Of a DNA stretch of 64,000 bases, positions 53,806 through 62,057 are shown in pieces (the stretch's first letter is position 1; the number at the start of each line of letters is the position of its first letter). Source of the DNA: HKST-UBA178 sp965223815 (lineage in GTDB: Bacteria; Pseudomonadota; Gammaproteobacteria; Chromatiales; Chromatiaceae); NCBI GenBank assembly GCA_965223815.1, contig OZ245019.1:2418001-2482000 (forward strand), in the 5' to 3' direction. Under the pieces are notes generated by a model that ran no database searches, had not been told where the DNA came from, and saw nothing but the letters and a program-made list of their open reading frames with translations. A program made the translations under genes and the position numbers.

Positions 53806-55234
53806 GTTCAATCTTCTGGTTCACGGCTTCAATTTCCTGATTTTCGCTCTGCTGGTCACCAGTTTCATCCAGCACGGTTTCGAGCTCTGGTATCTGGGCT
53901 TCTGGGTTCTCGCCAGTGCCTATGGCATCTACGCGCTGCTCTTTGTGAGACGTCCCTTTAGCACCATCGACGACATCACCGAGGTGATGAGCGAAGCTTC
54001 CGCAGGCCGTTTCGGACGTCGTATCACCTCTATTGGATCGCATGCGGAATTGTCCATCATGTCCTGGCAGATTAACGATATGCTGGATCAGATCGAGCCC
54101 TTTTTCCGGGAAGTGAACACGGCATTCGCCTACGCAAGCGAGAATAAATTTTATCGCAAGACCCAACCGGAAGGACTGCACGGAGAATTCAAAACCTCGC
54201 TCACCCACATCAATAGACTATTGGGGGTGATGGAGCAGAACGCAACCTACGTCAATCGCAACGAGCTGCTCTCCCGATTGAGTGGCCTGAATACACAGAA
54301 AATGCTGGCGAATCTGAAACTGAACCAGCAGGACATGATGAATGTCACGGAGCAGATGACAACAGTTGTGGATATTTCTCGAAAAAACACCGAGGAGGCA
54401 ACCCAGGCCCAGCAGGCATTGGGACGTATCATCGGTGTCCTGGGCAGTATCACCGGCCGTGTCGACGCCACGGGAGACGCAATCAAGCATCTCAACGAGC
54501 GCAGTGCCGAGATGAATCAAGTGATCACCATGATCGCAGGTATTGCCGAACAGACTAACCTGCTAGCTCTAAACGCCGCCATCGAGGCGGCGCGGGCCGG
54601 CGAACATGGGCGGGGATTCGCGGTTGTGGCAGACGAAGTACGCAACTTGGCGGCCAATACAAAAACGGCTACTGACAAGATTACAAGCATGATCTCCAGC
54701 ATTACTGCCGACACCGAAACGATGCTGATCGATGCCGAGCAAATGCGAAACATGACCAAAGACTCTCAGACTGTGATTACTGACTTCGAGCAGAAGTTTT
54801 CCGGTTTTGCAGCGTCGTCGCAAGCTACTTTGGAGAAGATCGACTACGCGCAAGCAATCAATTTTGCCTCACTGGTCAAGCTCGACCATCTGGTTCTCAA
54901 GCAAAACGGCTACGCTGCGGTCAACTTGGATATCGAGCCTGATGGATCGGAGGCCGCACAATACGATCATCATCAGTGCCGGCTGGGCAAGTGGTACTAT
55001 GAAGGAGAGGGGCGTGATAGCTTTTCACACACGACCGCATTCAAGGCGCTGGAAGCGCCCCATGCTCAGGTGCACGATGCCATTCATCATGGTATCGACT
55101 ATGCCAGCCAGGACTGGGAGCAGAACCACAACCTCAAAGATAAAATCACCCAGGCCTTCGAAGCAGCGGAGGAGGGGAGTGATAGGGTGATGAACCTCAT
55201 TGACCAGATGGTGCGGGAAAAACATCAAGTTTGA
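53780..55234 (+). CDS. Methyl-accepting chemotaxis protein with C-terminal zinc-binding (CZB) domain
   Basis: 484 aa. Two N-terminal membrane helices (residues about 9-30 and 38-57) with no periplasmic sensor, a HAMP-like linker, then the signalling domain with hairpin tip IAEQTNLLALNAAIEAARAG and GRGFAVVADEVRNLA. C-terminal CZB domain: YDHHQCRLGKWYYEGEG plus His in APHAQVHDAIHHG. Lacking its own sensor, it probably took input from the PAS protein upstream, which is now disrupted, as well as zinc. Confidence 0.92.
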   Translation: MKNLSLRSKFNLLVHGFNFLIFALLVTSFIQHGFELWYLGFWVLASAYGIYALLFVRRPFSTIDDITEVMSEASAGRFGRRITSIGSHAELSIMSWQINDMLDQIEPFFREVNTAFAYASENKFYRKTQPEGLHGEFKTSLTHINRLLGVMEQNATYVNRNELLSRLSGLNTQKMLANLKLNQQDMMNVTEQMTTVVDISRKNTEEATQAQQALGRIIGVLGSITGRVDATGDAIKHLNERSAEMNQVITMIAGIAEQTNLLALNAAIEAARAGEHGRGFAVVADEVRNLAANTKTATDKITSMISSITADTETMLIDAEQMRNMTKDSQTVITDFEQKFSGFAASSQATLEKIDYAQAINFASLVKLDHLVLKQNGYAAVNLDIEPDGSEAAQYDHHQCRLGKWYYEGEGRDSFSHTTAFKALEAPHAQVHDAIHHGIDYASQDWEQNHNLKDKITQAFEAAEEGSDRVMNLIDQMVREKHQV

Positions 55235-55345
55235 AGCTGCGGTCTTTACAAGCTTGCTGTGCAGTAGATCCAGCTCCCCATAGAGCGACACCACTCTGTC
55301 ATCTGAGAAAACAAAGTAGGCCCTTGTTGATAGAAAGGTCGTTTA

Positions 55346-55370
55346 CCCGGAAAATCGACTCAATTACCTG
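55346..55370 (+). repeat. Short repeat of the zot-remnant sequence
   Basis: 25 bases matching 57721-57745 inside the zot pseudogene at 22 positions (shared core AAATCGACTCAA and ACCTG). Lies in the otherwise empty gap 55235-55496. It may be a second scrap of the same phage gene, so phage DNA may once have flanked the 55.5-57.3 kb genes. Only this short match was found. Confidence 0.35.
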
Positions 55371-55496
55371 GTGAGAAGATTCTAAATTGGTTGAGAAAGA
55401 CAGCTAGACTGTTCCCGCTGTATTTGAGATCGATGTTAAGGGAATCCACTTCAACTGATTGACTACCGTGGTGATGGAAAGGCCGGGTGATAGATC

Positions 55497-55817
55497 ATGA
55501 GACAGAAAATATTGGCATCGTTCATCATCGGTTTTATTGCAGGCCTAATAGACATTACCCCTGGGATAATTCGGGGAGTGGATATACATATTACCCTCGC
55601 GGGATTTTCTTTTTGGGCGATGATGGGTCCCACGATTGCCTTTGTAACACTTCCATTGAGCGGCTGGTTGAAAGGATTGGTTGTCGCTTCGCTACTGGCG
55701 ATACCTGGTGTGATCCTAATGTCATCGATTGATAGAGATACAGTTATTCCAATGATAACTGTGACAATCGTTCTAGGAAGTATTGTTGGTTTACTGACGG
55801 AAAGGTACGCAAGATAA
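55497..55817 (+). CDS. Small integral membrane protein
   Basis: 106 aa with about four membrane segments: ASFIIGFIAGLIDITPGI, HITLAGFSFWAMMGPTIAFV, LKGLVVASLLAIPGVILM and VIPMITVTIVLGSIVGLL. GG-rich ribosome site. No family name recognised. Precedes the membrane peptidase gene by 71 bases in the same direction. Confidence 0.65.
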   Translation: MRQKILASFIIGFIAGLIDITPGIIRGVDIHITLAGFSFWAMMGPTIAFVTLPLSGWLKGLVVASLLAIPGVILMSSIDRDTVIPMITVTIVLGSIVGLLTERYAR

Positions 55818-55888
55818 GTGTATGTTCATTCCACCGCTGACCTGAGCGTTGGAAATAGAATAGAAAAGATATAAAGCAGAGAAAACAA

Positions 55889-57340
55889 ATGAGACTCTCT
55901 GATAAACGCAACAATCTAGACGCATTGCGTGCCAATCTGAAGGCAGGGTTTCGATTGTCTACAGCAAGGCAGGTTTCATCGGATGACTTTATTCTTTCTC
56001 TGAGTCAGGGGCTTTACCTATTTATCTTTATTCTCGCGCTGGATTTTGCCATCACGTTTACAATCGCAGATCAGCCAGCAGTTCTAGATTTATATGCTGT
56101 TAACTATTATGGAACAGCATATCTTGTTGAAATTTTCATATTACTTCTGATTGTAAACTGGTTGGGGGCAACAAGTGCTCAAGCGGGTCAATTGCTCATC
56201 GCCGGTTTTGCAGCCGCTCCGATTCTGATCTTGGCCTCTAGTCTATACAGTTTACTAGAGAAATATATGCTGGAGATGCTATGGGCCTACGGGACTATTT
56301 ACCTACTTATTCTGGCATGGAATATCTATGTGGTTTTCCGTCTGTTTCGACTCTTTCTTGATCTGACAGCAATAAAATCTACTGTTCTTGCGGTCATAAA
56401 CATTGTTGTAACCATTGGCTTTCTCATGCAGTTACCGCAAGGTGAATTGTGGTACACGGATGCCGACGATAGCGAGGATAATCCCTACGCAGAGCTCTGG
56501 AAACTGAATGTGGAGGATATTTTCTATTCCCAGCAATCACTTTTAGATAGGTCCCTGGACGGTCTCCTAGAACAAAGGCCTGGCGTGACAGATCTTTACA
56601 TGCTGGCAGTTGGCGGCTATGGGCTAGAGAAGGTGTTTCTCAATGAAGTCGAGTATGTAAAGGCATTGTTCGATAGGCAGTTTGACACCAAAGGCCGTTC
56701 CTTGATACTTGCGAACAATGCGAAAACAACGACACGCTATCCTATGGCCAATGGACATAATCTCTCGCACGCGCTGGAATCGATTGCTTCGCGAATGAAT
56801 ACAGAAGAGGATGTCCTGTTTCTCTTTATGACCTCACATGGCAGTAAGAACCACGAGTTCTCTGTTGACTTCGGCCCCATCCGTTTGAATGATCTAACAC
56901 CTGAGCAAGTACGTGCTGCTTTGGATAGCTCCAGGATCCGCTGGCGAGTCATCTTAATATCCAGCTGCTACTCAGGTGGGTTTATCGAAGCTTTGAAGGA
57001 CCCTACAACACTCGTCATTACAGCATCTGCAAAAGATCGCCAGTCTTTCGGATGTGGATCGAAAAGTGAATTCACGGATTTTGGAACCGCTTACTTCAAG
57101 CAAGCACTGGGAAACAATAAAAGTTTCATAGAGGCCTTTGATCTAGCGTACCAATTTGTTACAGAAAAAGAGCAAAGAGAAAAACGCCACCCATCTCTTC
57201 CTCAGCGGTATGTTGGAAGTATGGTCCAAGCAAAACTCGACTCCCTATCAGCAGATTTGGTCCGTTACTACGAGACACGCAACAAGCCTGACCTATATAG
57301 TGAATGCTCAGAGGATAAACAGAATTTTCCTTGTCAATGA
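55889..57340 (+). CDS. Membrane-anchored C13 (legumain/caspase-like) peptidase
   Basis: 483 aa. About five membrane helices in the first 190 residues (LYLFIFILALDFAITFTIAD; VEIFILLLIVNWLGA; LLIAGFAAAPILILASSLY), then a C13 peptidase domain. It contains LYMLAVGGYGLEKVF, the catalytic His in LFLFMTSHGSKNHEF and the catalytic Cys in VILISSCYSGGFIEAL, plus TASAKDRQSFGCG. The dyad is complete. Bacterial members have unknown substrates. Base composition is more AT-rich than the core. Confidence 0.82.
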   Translation: MRLSDKRNNLDALRANLKAGFRLSTARQVSSDDFILSLSQGLYLFIFILALDFAITFTIADQPAVLDLYAVNYYGTAYLVEIFILLLIVNWLGATSAQAGQLLIAGFAAAPILILASSLYSLLEKYMLEMLWAYGTIYLLILAWNIYVVFRLFRLFLDLTAIKSTVLAVINIVVTIGFLMQLPQGELWYTDADDSEDNPYAELWKLNVEDIFYSQQSLLDRSLDGLLEQRPGVTDLYMLAVGGYGLEKVFLNEVEYVKALFDRQFDTKGRSLILANNAKTTTRYPMANGHNLSHALESIASRMNTEEDVLFLFMTSHGSKNHEFSVDFGPIRLNDLTPEQVRAALDSSRIRWRVILISSCYSGGFIEALKDPTTLVITASAKDRQSFGCGSKSEFTDFGTAYFKQALGNNKSFIEAFDLAYQFVTEKEQREKRHPSLPQRYVGSMVQAKLDSLSADLVRYYETRNKPDLYSECSEDKQNFPCQ

Positions 57341-57866
57341 TTATAGAATCGCAGCATATGTCGGACTGCCGGGAAGCGGGAAAAGCTATGGTGTGTGCAG
57401 AATGTAATACTGCCGGCACTCAAGGAAGGGCGGTTAGTCGTAACCAATATTCAACTGAACCAAGAACGGCTCCAGGCAGATCAAAAAAAAGATCAATCTA
57501 CAAACCTTCGACGTTGAAAAGGCCCAAGAGCCGGAGTACTTCAACTCGATACCCGGCGGTGCAATAGTTGTCATCGATGAAATCTAGCGCCTATGGCCTA
57601 CCGGTAAAAAAGCCGCGCAAGTACCTGAAAAGATCTACTCTCAGACATGGCGCCTTGTTGCCTATCTCTCATCTGAAGAGAAGAAAAAGAAAAGAGCTTA
57701 TGTCGTCGGCGGATCGGGTATCCGGGAAATCGACTCAACTACCTGTAACAAAGTGAAAGGTACCAGTTCAGTGGAGTGCATCGTAGACGGAGAAATCTTT
57801 GCCACTTGGACTGGCCTTCAATTGGCAAGATTTGGCAATACCGCCATCGAGCAGCCCAACGGATAG
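57340..57866 (+). pseudogene. Decayed zonula-occludens-toxin-like (zot) gene of a filamentous phage
   Basis: Read over frame changes: AYVGLPGSGKSYGV (Walker A), ILPALKEGRLVVTNIQLN, then FNSIPGGAIVVIDEI (Walker B), then RLWPTGKKAAQVPEK. Each matches the Zot/gpI assembly ATPase of inoviruses. A TAG replaces the expected Trp codon after IDEI, at least two frameshifts occur, and the segment after VPEK is deleted. The remaining C-terminal piece runs to the TAG at 57864-57866. No other intact inovirus genes were seen. Confidence 0.75.
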
Positions 57867-58115
57867 AATGCGTTTGGAGCGGAGCGACAAACCGCAACCC
57901 TAGCCGTCAGGGATGAATCCCCCCATATGATGTGTCTCATAATTACCTTTGTGCTATTGAGGTATAATCGGGAAAAGTATATCTGGGTCCCGATTTGCTC
58001 ATATTAATAACAAGAGAAAAGAGAAGTGAAGTATAATAATAACAGTGGGTTATCTGATTTAATTAGATTCTTTCTATTTCTGTTATACGGACCGATAGGG
58101 TCCATATAATAAACT

Positions 58116-58122
58116 GTTGGGC
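58116..58122 (+). other. First recombination core site of the cassette array (attI or truncated attC)
   Basis: GTTGGGC fits GTTRRRY and is complementary to the first core of attC1 (GCCCAAC at 58405-58411), as expected for the joint preceding cassette 1. No matching left half was seen upstream, so it may be attI or a truncated earlier attC. The 57867-58115 spacer holds nothing else recognised. Confidence 0.5.
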
Positions 58123-58130
58123 ATCACAAG

Positions 58131-58403
58131 ATGAAGCACTCTGATCTACCAGAAAGATGGAAGACTCGGCTGATCCAGTGGATCCGCGAGTTTGCCGATG
58201 ATGAACGTACGGAACTTGCTGCTCAAGACTTCCCAATCTCGCACTCGGTCCACATCAAGTTCGAGGATGATTCAGAGGCCCGCTTCGAGTACGCGATTCT
58301 GATCGAGGAACCACAGCTTCGGGAGATTGGCGTGTTCACTGAGCACTGTGGCTATCATATCTTCCCCCTGGGTGGCACTCATGTCGCAAGGATTGAGAAG
58401 TGA
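58131..58403 (+). CDS. Integron cassette 1: small hypothetical protein
   Basis: 90 aa, soluble, acidic. Contains WKTRLIQWIREFADDERTEL and HIKFEDDSEARFEYAILIEE, then GVFTEHCGYHIFPLGG. The ATG is 8 bases after the core site and the stop directly precedes attC1, the tight fit typical of cassettes. No promoter of its own. Family not recognised; many cassette proteins are of this kind. Confidence 0.75.
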   Translation: MKHSDLPERWKTRLIQWIREFADDERTELAAQDFPISHSVHIKFEDDSEARFEYAILIEEPQLREIGVFTEHCGYHIFPLGGTHVARIEK

Positions 58404-58404
58404 T

Positions 58405-58464
58405 GCCCAACAAGTCGCTCGAGAGGGCGTGGCTTCGCCGCGCCACTCAGCTTTTACGTTAGGA
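58405..58464 (+). repeat. attC site 1
   Basis: 60 bases. Left core GCCCAAC (58405-58411), right core GTTAGGA (58458-58464), and an internal hairpin GGCGTGGC-TTC-GCCGCGCC. The left core is complementary to the core preceding cassette 1, and the right core to the left core of attC2. This is the internal logic of successive cassettes. Confidence 0.85.
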
Positions 58465-58475
58465 GCAGTAAAGAA

Positions 58476-58835
58476 TTGAAGGTATTCGTAATTTTTCTGG
58501 TCGCTCTCTGCATTGGTGGTTGCATCAATCAGTACCAAGCAGATTCGGTTCTGAAGGAGCGTAAATCATCTTGGCGTGCTGAAATCGAGAATCAGCTGAA
58601 TCAGTCGAAGTCGATTCAAGATCTGGAAGCATGGCTTCACGCGAAGGGTGTCGATGGAAAATTGAATCAACTCATTCCGGGCGGCAGTTACTCAATGAAA
58701 CTGGAAACGGTGAATAACGAAAGTCTTCCGTGCGGCTACGCAGATATCAGGCTTTCGATTGAACCTACGAGTTATCCTAATGTTGGCGAGTTTTACGTAG
58801 GTTCGGTTTCAACATGCCAAGTTCTGCCGCAGTGA
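58476..58835 (+). CDS. Integron cassette 2: small lipoprotein
   Basis: 119 aa from TTG 58476, about 10 bases after GGAG. Signal peptide with lipobox-like CIGGC (Cys at about residue 16), then SWRAEIENQLNQSKSIQD and a beta-rich C-terminal half with two Cys. Family not recognised. Exported lipoproteins are frequent among cassette genes. Stop lies 3 bases before attC2. Confidence 0.7.
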   Translation: MKVFVIFLVALCIGGCINQYQADSVLKERKSSWRAEIENQLNQSKSIQDLEAWLHAKGVDGKLNQLIPGGSYSMKLETVNNESLPCGYADIRLSIEPTSYPNVGEFYVGSVSTCQVLPQ

Positions 58836-58838
58836 TGC

Positions 58839-58929
58839 TCCTAACAAACGCATCATGTCGTTCGCCTACGGCTCACTGGGACGTCTCACCGCTGCGCGGC
58901 GAGCCGCCCCATATGCTTGGCGGTTAGGC
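58839..58929 (+). repeat. attC site 2
   Basis: 91 bases. Left core TCCTAAC (58839-58845), right core GTTAGGC (58923-58929), with imperfect inverted repeats between (GGCTCACTGGGACG ... GCGGCGAGCCGCC). The left core is complementary to the right core of attC1. Clear 59-base-element organisation. Confidence 0.88.
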
Positions 58930-58947
58930 AGATGAAAGGAGTGCAAA

Positions 58948-59542
58948 ATGAATAACGTTTTTGTTAGTTATTCTCATTCGGATTCTGAATTTGTAAATAA
59001 GTTTATCGAAGATCTAAACTATGCCTCAATTCCTGCCACATACGACCGTTGGTTATTAAATGTTGGGGATTCGATCATCGAAAAAATATCCAATGCTGTT
59101 GTAGGAGCTTCAGCAGTTATACCTGTTCTTTCGAAGCATTCTGTAGATTCAAATTGGGTTAGAAAGGAAGTCTCGTTAGCAATGACAGGTGAAGTGAGTG
59201 CCCACGAAGTAAAGGTGCTTCCTGCCAAGATTGATGATTGCAAACTCCCTGCTTCACTAAGTGATAAGCTTTATGCTGATTTTACGAGAAATTATTATTA
59301 TGGCATGCGCAGGATGTTAGAAGCTATATCGCCAGATATTTATAGTCATTACCAAAGAAGATTTCATCGAAAACAATCTATAGAAGAAATATCTGAAGAG
59401 TTTAAGGTATTTCTTGGAAAGAATAATGTGCCAGCACTTAATGAATGGATCACAAAAAATAGCTTTGTACTTGCTGGATTACTTGGAAGGCTGTGGGCAG
59501 TCTCAGAAGCAATTAAGAATTTCAAATTTAGCGAGAATCATA
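58948..59542 (+). pseudogene. Integron cassette 3: TIR-domain protein, 5' part (split by IS256 element)
   Basis: AGGAG lies 7 bases before the ATG. Residues 1-130 form a TIR_2 domain: NNVFVSYSHSDSEFVNKFIE, RWLLNVGDSIIEKISNAV, VIPVLSKHSVDSNWVRKEVS (candidate catalytic Glu in WVRKE). A helical linker follows (KQSIEEISEEFKVFL). The frame is cut at 59542 and continues after the IS at 60916 without a shift. Joined length 332 aa. TIR domains in bacterial defence hydrolyse NAD+ or make signalling nucleotides. Confidence 0.85.
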
Positions 59543-60907
59543 GATAACGTAAATTTTTACGTGCACATTTTTTGAAGGGGGTGGCCCCGGTTTGTTAAAA
59601 CAGTAATTGCCAAACCACTGTACAAACCAAAGAGGACCACCATGGCTAAAGATACCACGAACGGGCTTAGCAAGGTTATCAGGATTGACGAGGGTGAGAT
59701 ACGCGGACATTTGGAAGAGATGGTCAGAGGTACCGTCGAGGAAACCCTGAACGCCATGCTAGATGCTGAAGCAGACGAGATGTGCAATGCTCAGCGCTAT
59801 GAGCACTCGCCAGATCGAATAGATACCCGAGCTGGCCACTACAAACGGAAATTTCACACAAAGGCTGGTGAGGTCGAACTGAAAATGCCCAGATTACGCC
59901 AGCAGACGTTCGAGACGGCTATCATCGAGCGCTATCGACGCCGAGATATCTCCATCGAGGAAGCCATCGTTCAGATGTACCTGGCCGGGGTTTCTGTGCG
60001 TCGCGTGGAGGATATCACAGAGGCTTTGTGGGGTACTCGGGTATCCTCGGGCACGGTTTCCAAGCTTAATCAGAAGGTCTATAAACACATCGAGCGCTGG
60101 CGCAAACAGCAAATTGAAGGCAAATATGCTTATGTATTCCTGGACGGCATTGTGCTCAAACGCAGCTGGGGTGGAGAGGTCAAAAATGTTTCCGTCCTGG
60201 CAGCAATTGGAGTCGACCAGGACGGTTTCCGCCGTATTTTGGGCGTTCAGGAAGGCCACAAGGAGGATAAATCCGGCTGGTTGGGGTTTCTTAAGCACCT
60301 GAAGGATCGCGGCTTGCAGGGCGTCAGGCTAATTATTTCAGATGCCTGCCTCGGACTTGTGGAATCAGCTTCAGAAGTGTTTCCGGAGGCTGACTGGCAG
60401 AGATGCGCTGTTCATTTCTACAGAAACGTGTTCTCTCATGTGCCTAAAAACAAAGTACGTGAAGTCGCTGCCATGCTAAAGGCTATTCACGCTCAGGAGA
60501 GCCGTGAGGCGGCAGAGGAGAAGGCAACAGGGGTAGTCGACAAACTCAAGGAAATGAAGCTGAGGACTGCGGCAGAACTTGTGGAGCACAACATTCATGA
60601 GACATTCAGTTTCTACTCCTATCCCTCCCAGCATTGGCTCAAGATCAAAACCAATAATCCAATGGAGCGGTTGCTGAAAGAGGCCAGGCGTCGAACTAAA
60701 GTGATTGGCGCGTTCCCCGACGGCCATTCGGCATTAATGTTGGTCGCCGCTCGGCTTCGACATGTCTCAGCGACAAACTGGGGCACAAGGAAATACATGG
60801 ACATGAAACTACTTGAAGAGATGGACAAAGAGGCAATCTATTCTATTGCCTGACCAATTCCCGGGACCGCTCCGATAAAAAATGTGCACAAGAAAATTGA
60901 CAGCACC
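59543..60907 (+). mobile_element. IS256-family insertion sequence, copy 2 (intact)
   Basis: 1365 bases, starting GATAACGT and ending GACAGCACC, same inverted repeats as copy 1. Flanked by the 8-base direct repeat GAATCATA (59535-59542 and 60908-60915). Carries one full transposase. Same orientation as copy 1. Confidence 0.95.
59642..60853 (+). CDS. IS256-family (Mutator-type) transposase
   Basis: 403 aa, full length. N-terminal helix-turn-helix (SIEEAIVQMYLAGVSVRRVE). DDE residues: Asp in YVFLDGIVLKR, Asp in LIISDACLGL, Glu in NPMERLLKEARRR. MPRLRQQTFETAIIERY is typical of the family. AGAGG lies 8 bases before the ATG. Presumably able to mobilise both copies in trans. Confidence 0.95.
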   Translation: MAKDTTNGLSKVIRIDEGEIRGHLEEMVRGTVEETLNAMLDAEADEMCNAQRYEHSPDRIDTRAGHYKRKFHTKAGEVELKMPRLRQQTFETAIIERYRRRDISIEEAIVQMYLAGVSVRRVEDITEALWGTRVSSGTVSKLNQKVYKHIERWRKQQIEGKYAYVFLDGIVLKRSWGGEVKNVSVLAAIGVDQDGFRRILGVQEGHKEDKSGWLGFLKHLKDRGLQGVRLIISDACLGLVESASEVFPEADWQRCAVHFYRNVFSHVPKNKVREVAAMLKAIHAQESREAAEEKATGVVDKLKEMKLRTAAELVEHNIHETFSFYSYPSQHWLKIKTNNPMERLLKEARRRTKVIGAFPDGHSALMLVAARLRHVSATNWGTRKYMDMKLLEEMDKEAIYSIA

Positions 60908-61319
60908 GAATCATATAATCGACTATCTAGTTGTTAACGGCCAGTCATTTCGATATGAATTCTCAGCCGTAAAAGTCCTTGAAGGAGACGTTTCTTTTTA
61001 TTCGGAAGAAATGTTTAAAGACGAAGCAGATAAGTTAGCCAATTTTATTAAGGCTTGTAATTCTGACGTAGAGAGGTTTACTGGATTAGTTTCTCTACGT
61101 CTTTGTGATGGTTATGGGGCAAGCCAAGTCTTGAGATCTATGCCTCATCACCGTCGTGGTAGATTTGAAATCATAGGAAAAATCCTGATAGGGCGAAGAA
61201 GTAAATATGATAACTCTCTTAACGATTTGCGGGAACAACTTTATGATGCTAAGCCATCGATAGAAGTGATTTCCTATGATCGTATTCTTGATGTTCTCAA
61301 TGGATTGCGTAAGCATTAA
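60908..61319 (+). pseudogene. Integron cassette 3: DUF4263/Shedu-like tail, 3' part
   Basis: Continues the TIR frame after one copy of GAATCATA: IIDYLVVNGQSFRYEFSAVK, then FKDEADKLANFIKACNS, GRFEIIGKILIGRRSKYDN and SIEVISYDRILDVL. The last two segments follow the DUF4263/Shedu pattern (a GRR motif, then I-E-V-x-(T/S)-Y-D-x-(L/I)-L near the end). The nuclease motif is only weakly visible (IDY ... EFSAVK). Assignment by eye; intact it would be a TIR effector with a nuclease-like or sensor tail. Confidence 0.6.
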
Positions 61320-61326
61320 CTTTGTT

Positions 61327-61403
61327 GCCTAACCAGTCATTCCAGCGGATTTGTGGGCTTTGCTAAACTACGCCCCCACAAACCGCAGAATTCTGCGTTA
61401 TGT
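61327..61403 (+). repeat. attC site 3
   Basis: 77 bases. Left core GCCTAAC (61327-61333), complementary to the right core of attC2; right core GTTATGT (61397-61403); extended inverted repeat GATTTGTGGG ... CCCCCACAAACC with AGCGG / CCGC flanks. Good attC structure 8 bases after the cassette 3 stop. Confidence 0.85.
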
Positions 61404-61425
61404 GTAAAAAGAAGGGGGACAAGGG

Positions 61426-61971
61426 ATGAAGCGAATACTGCTGGCTTTAGTGGTTGTTATTTCTTCTATCTCGTCTTGGTCCAATGCCGGGTGGGTAGAT
61501 AGGCAAGGCAACGCCATACCAGATTCTGAGCACATGAAGTCTGTGGGAGATCTAGTGGCGCAGTTAGTGGTAACTGATAACGAAGCTGAGGTATTAAAGA
61601 ATTGGGGTACGCCTTCGGAAAGCGTATATTTCCCAACGGCCGAGAAAATCGAGCGAAATAAGTTGCTTTCAATTTTCGTAGTATTCGGTGGCTGCGCTAC
61701 AGATCAGCAAGGCAACTGCGATCTTCGGATGAAAATCACCATCTTCCAGCCGAATGGCTCTGTCTACTCCGAATTGCCCGAAATGGAAGTGTGGTCGTAC
61801 AAACCAGTACCGCCGAATCGGAGTCTAGGGTTGAGTGTTGGCTATATTCGAGTGCGTATAGAACCGAACGAGCCCCTTGGTGAGTACAGGGTTCAATCTC
61901 AAATATCAGATCGGGTGAGCGGCAACGCGATGCTGCTTGCATCCAGTTTCGAGGCAATCGAAGCACATTGA
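61426..61971 (+). CDS. Integron cassette 4: secreted hypothetical protein
   Basis: 181 aa. Signal peptide (MKRILLALVVVISSISSWSNA) then a beta-rich domain with two Cys (GGCATDQQGNC), KITIFQPNGSVYSEL and a C-terminal GYIRVRIEPNEPLGEYRV. GGGGGACAAGGG precedes the ATG. Probably periplasmic. Family not recognised. Intact. Confidence 0.75.
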   Translation: MKRILLALVVVISSISSWSNAGWVDRQGNAIPDSEHMKSVGDLVAQLVVTDNEAEVLKNWGTPSESVYFPTAEKIERNKLLSIFVVFGGCATDQQGNCDLRMKITIFQPNGSVYSELPEMEVWSYKPVPPNRSLGLSVGYIRVRIEPNEPLGEYRVQSQISDRVSGNAMLLASSFEAIEAH

Positions 61972-61983
61972 GCAGAAAAAGGA

Positions 61984-62027
61984 CTTTCATAACAACACGG
62001 TCCAGCCATTAACAGAAGTTAGAAAGT
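61984..62027 (+). repeat. Possible short or degenerate attC ending the array
   Basis: ACTTTCATAAC (61984-61994) pairs with GTTAGAAAGT (62018-62027) apart from one bulged base. It has the expected position after cassette 4, and ATAAC resembles the complement of the attC3 right core. At 44 bases it is shorter than normal attC sites, and the right core GTTAGAA does not fit GTTRRRY fully. It could also be a simple transcription hairpin. Confidence 0.35.
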
Positions 62028-62057
62028 ATCGGCTGTGTGCAGGAGTCTAGTTATATT

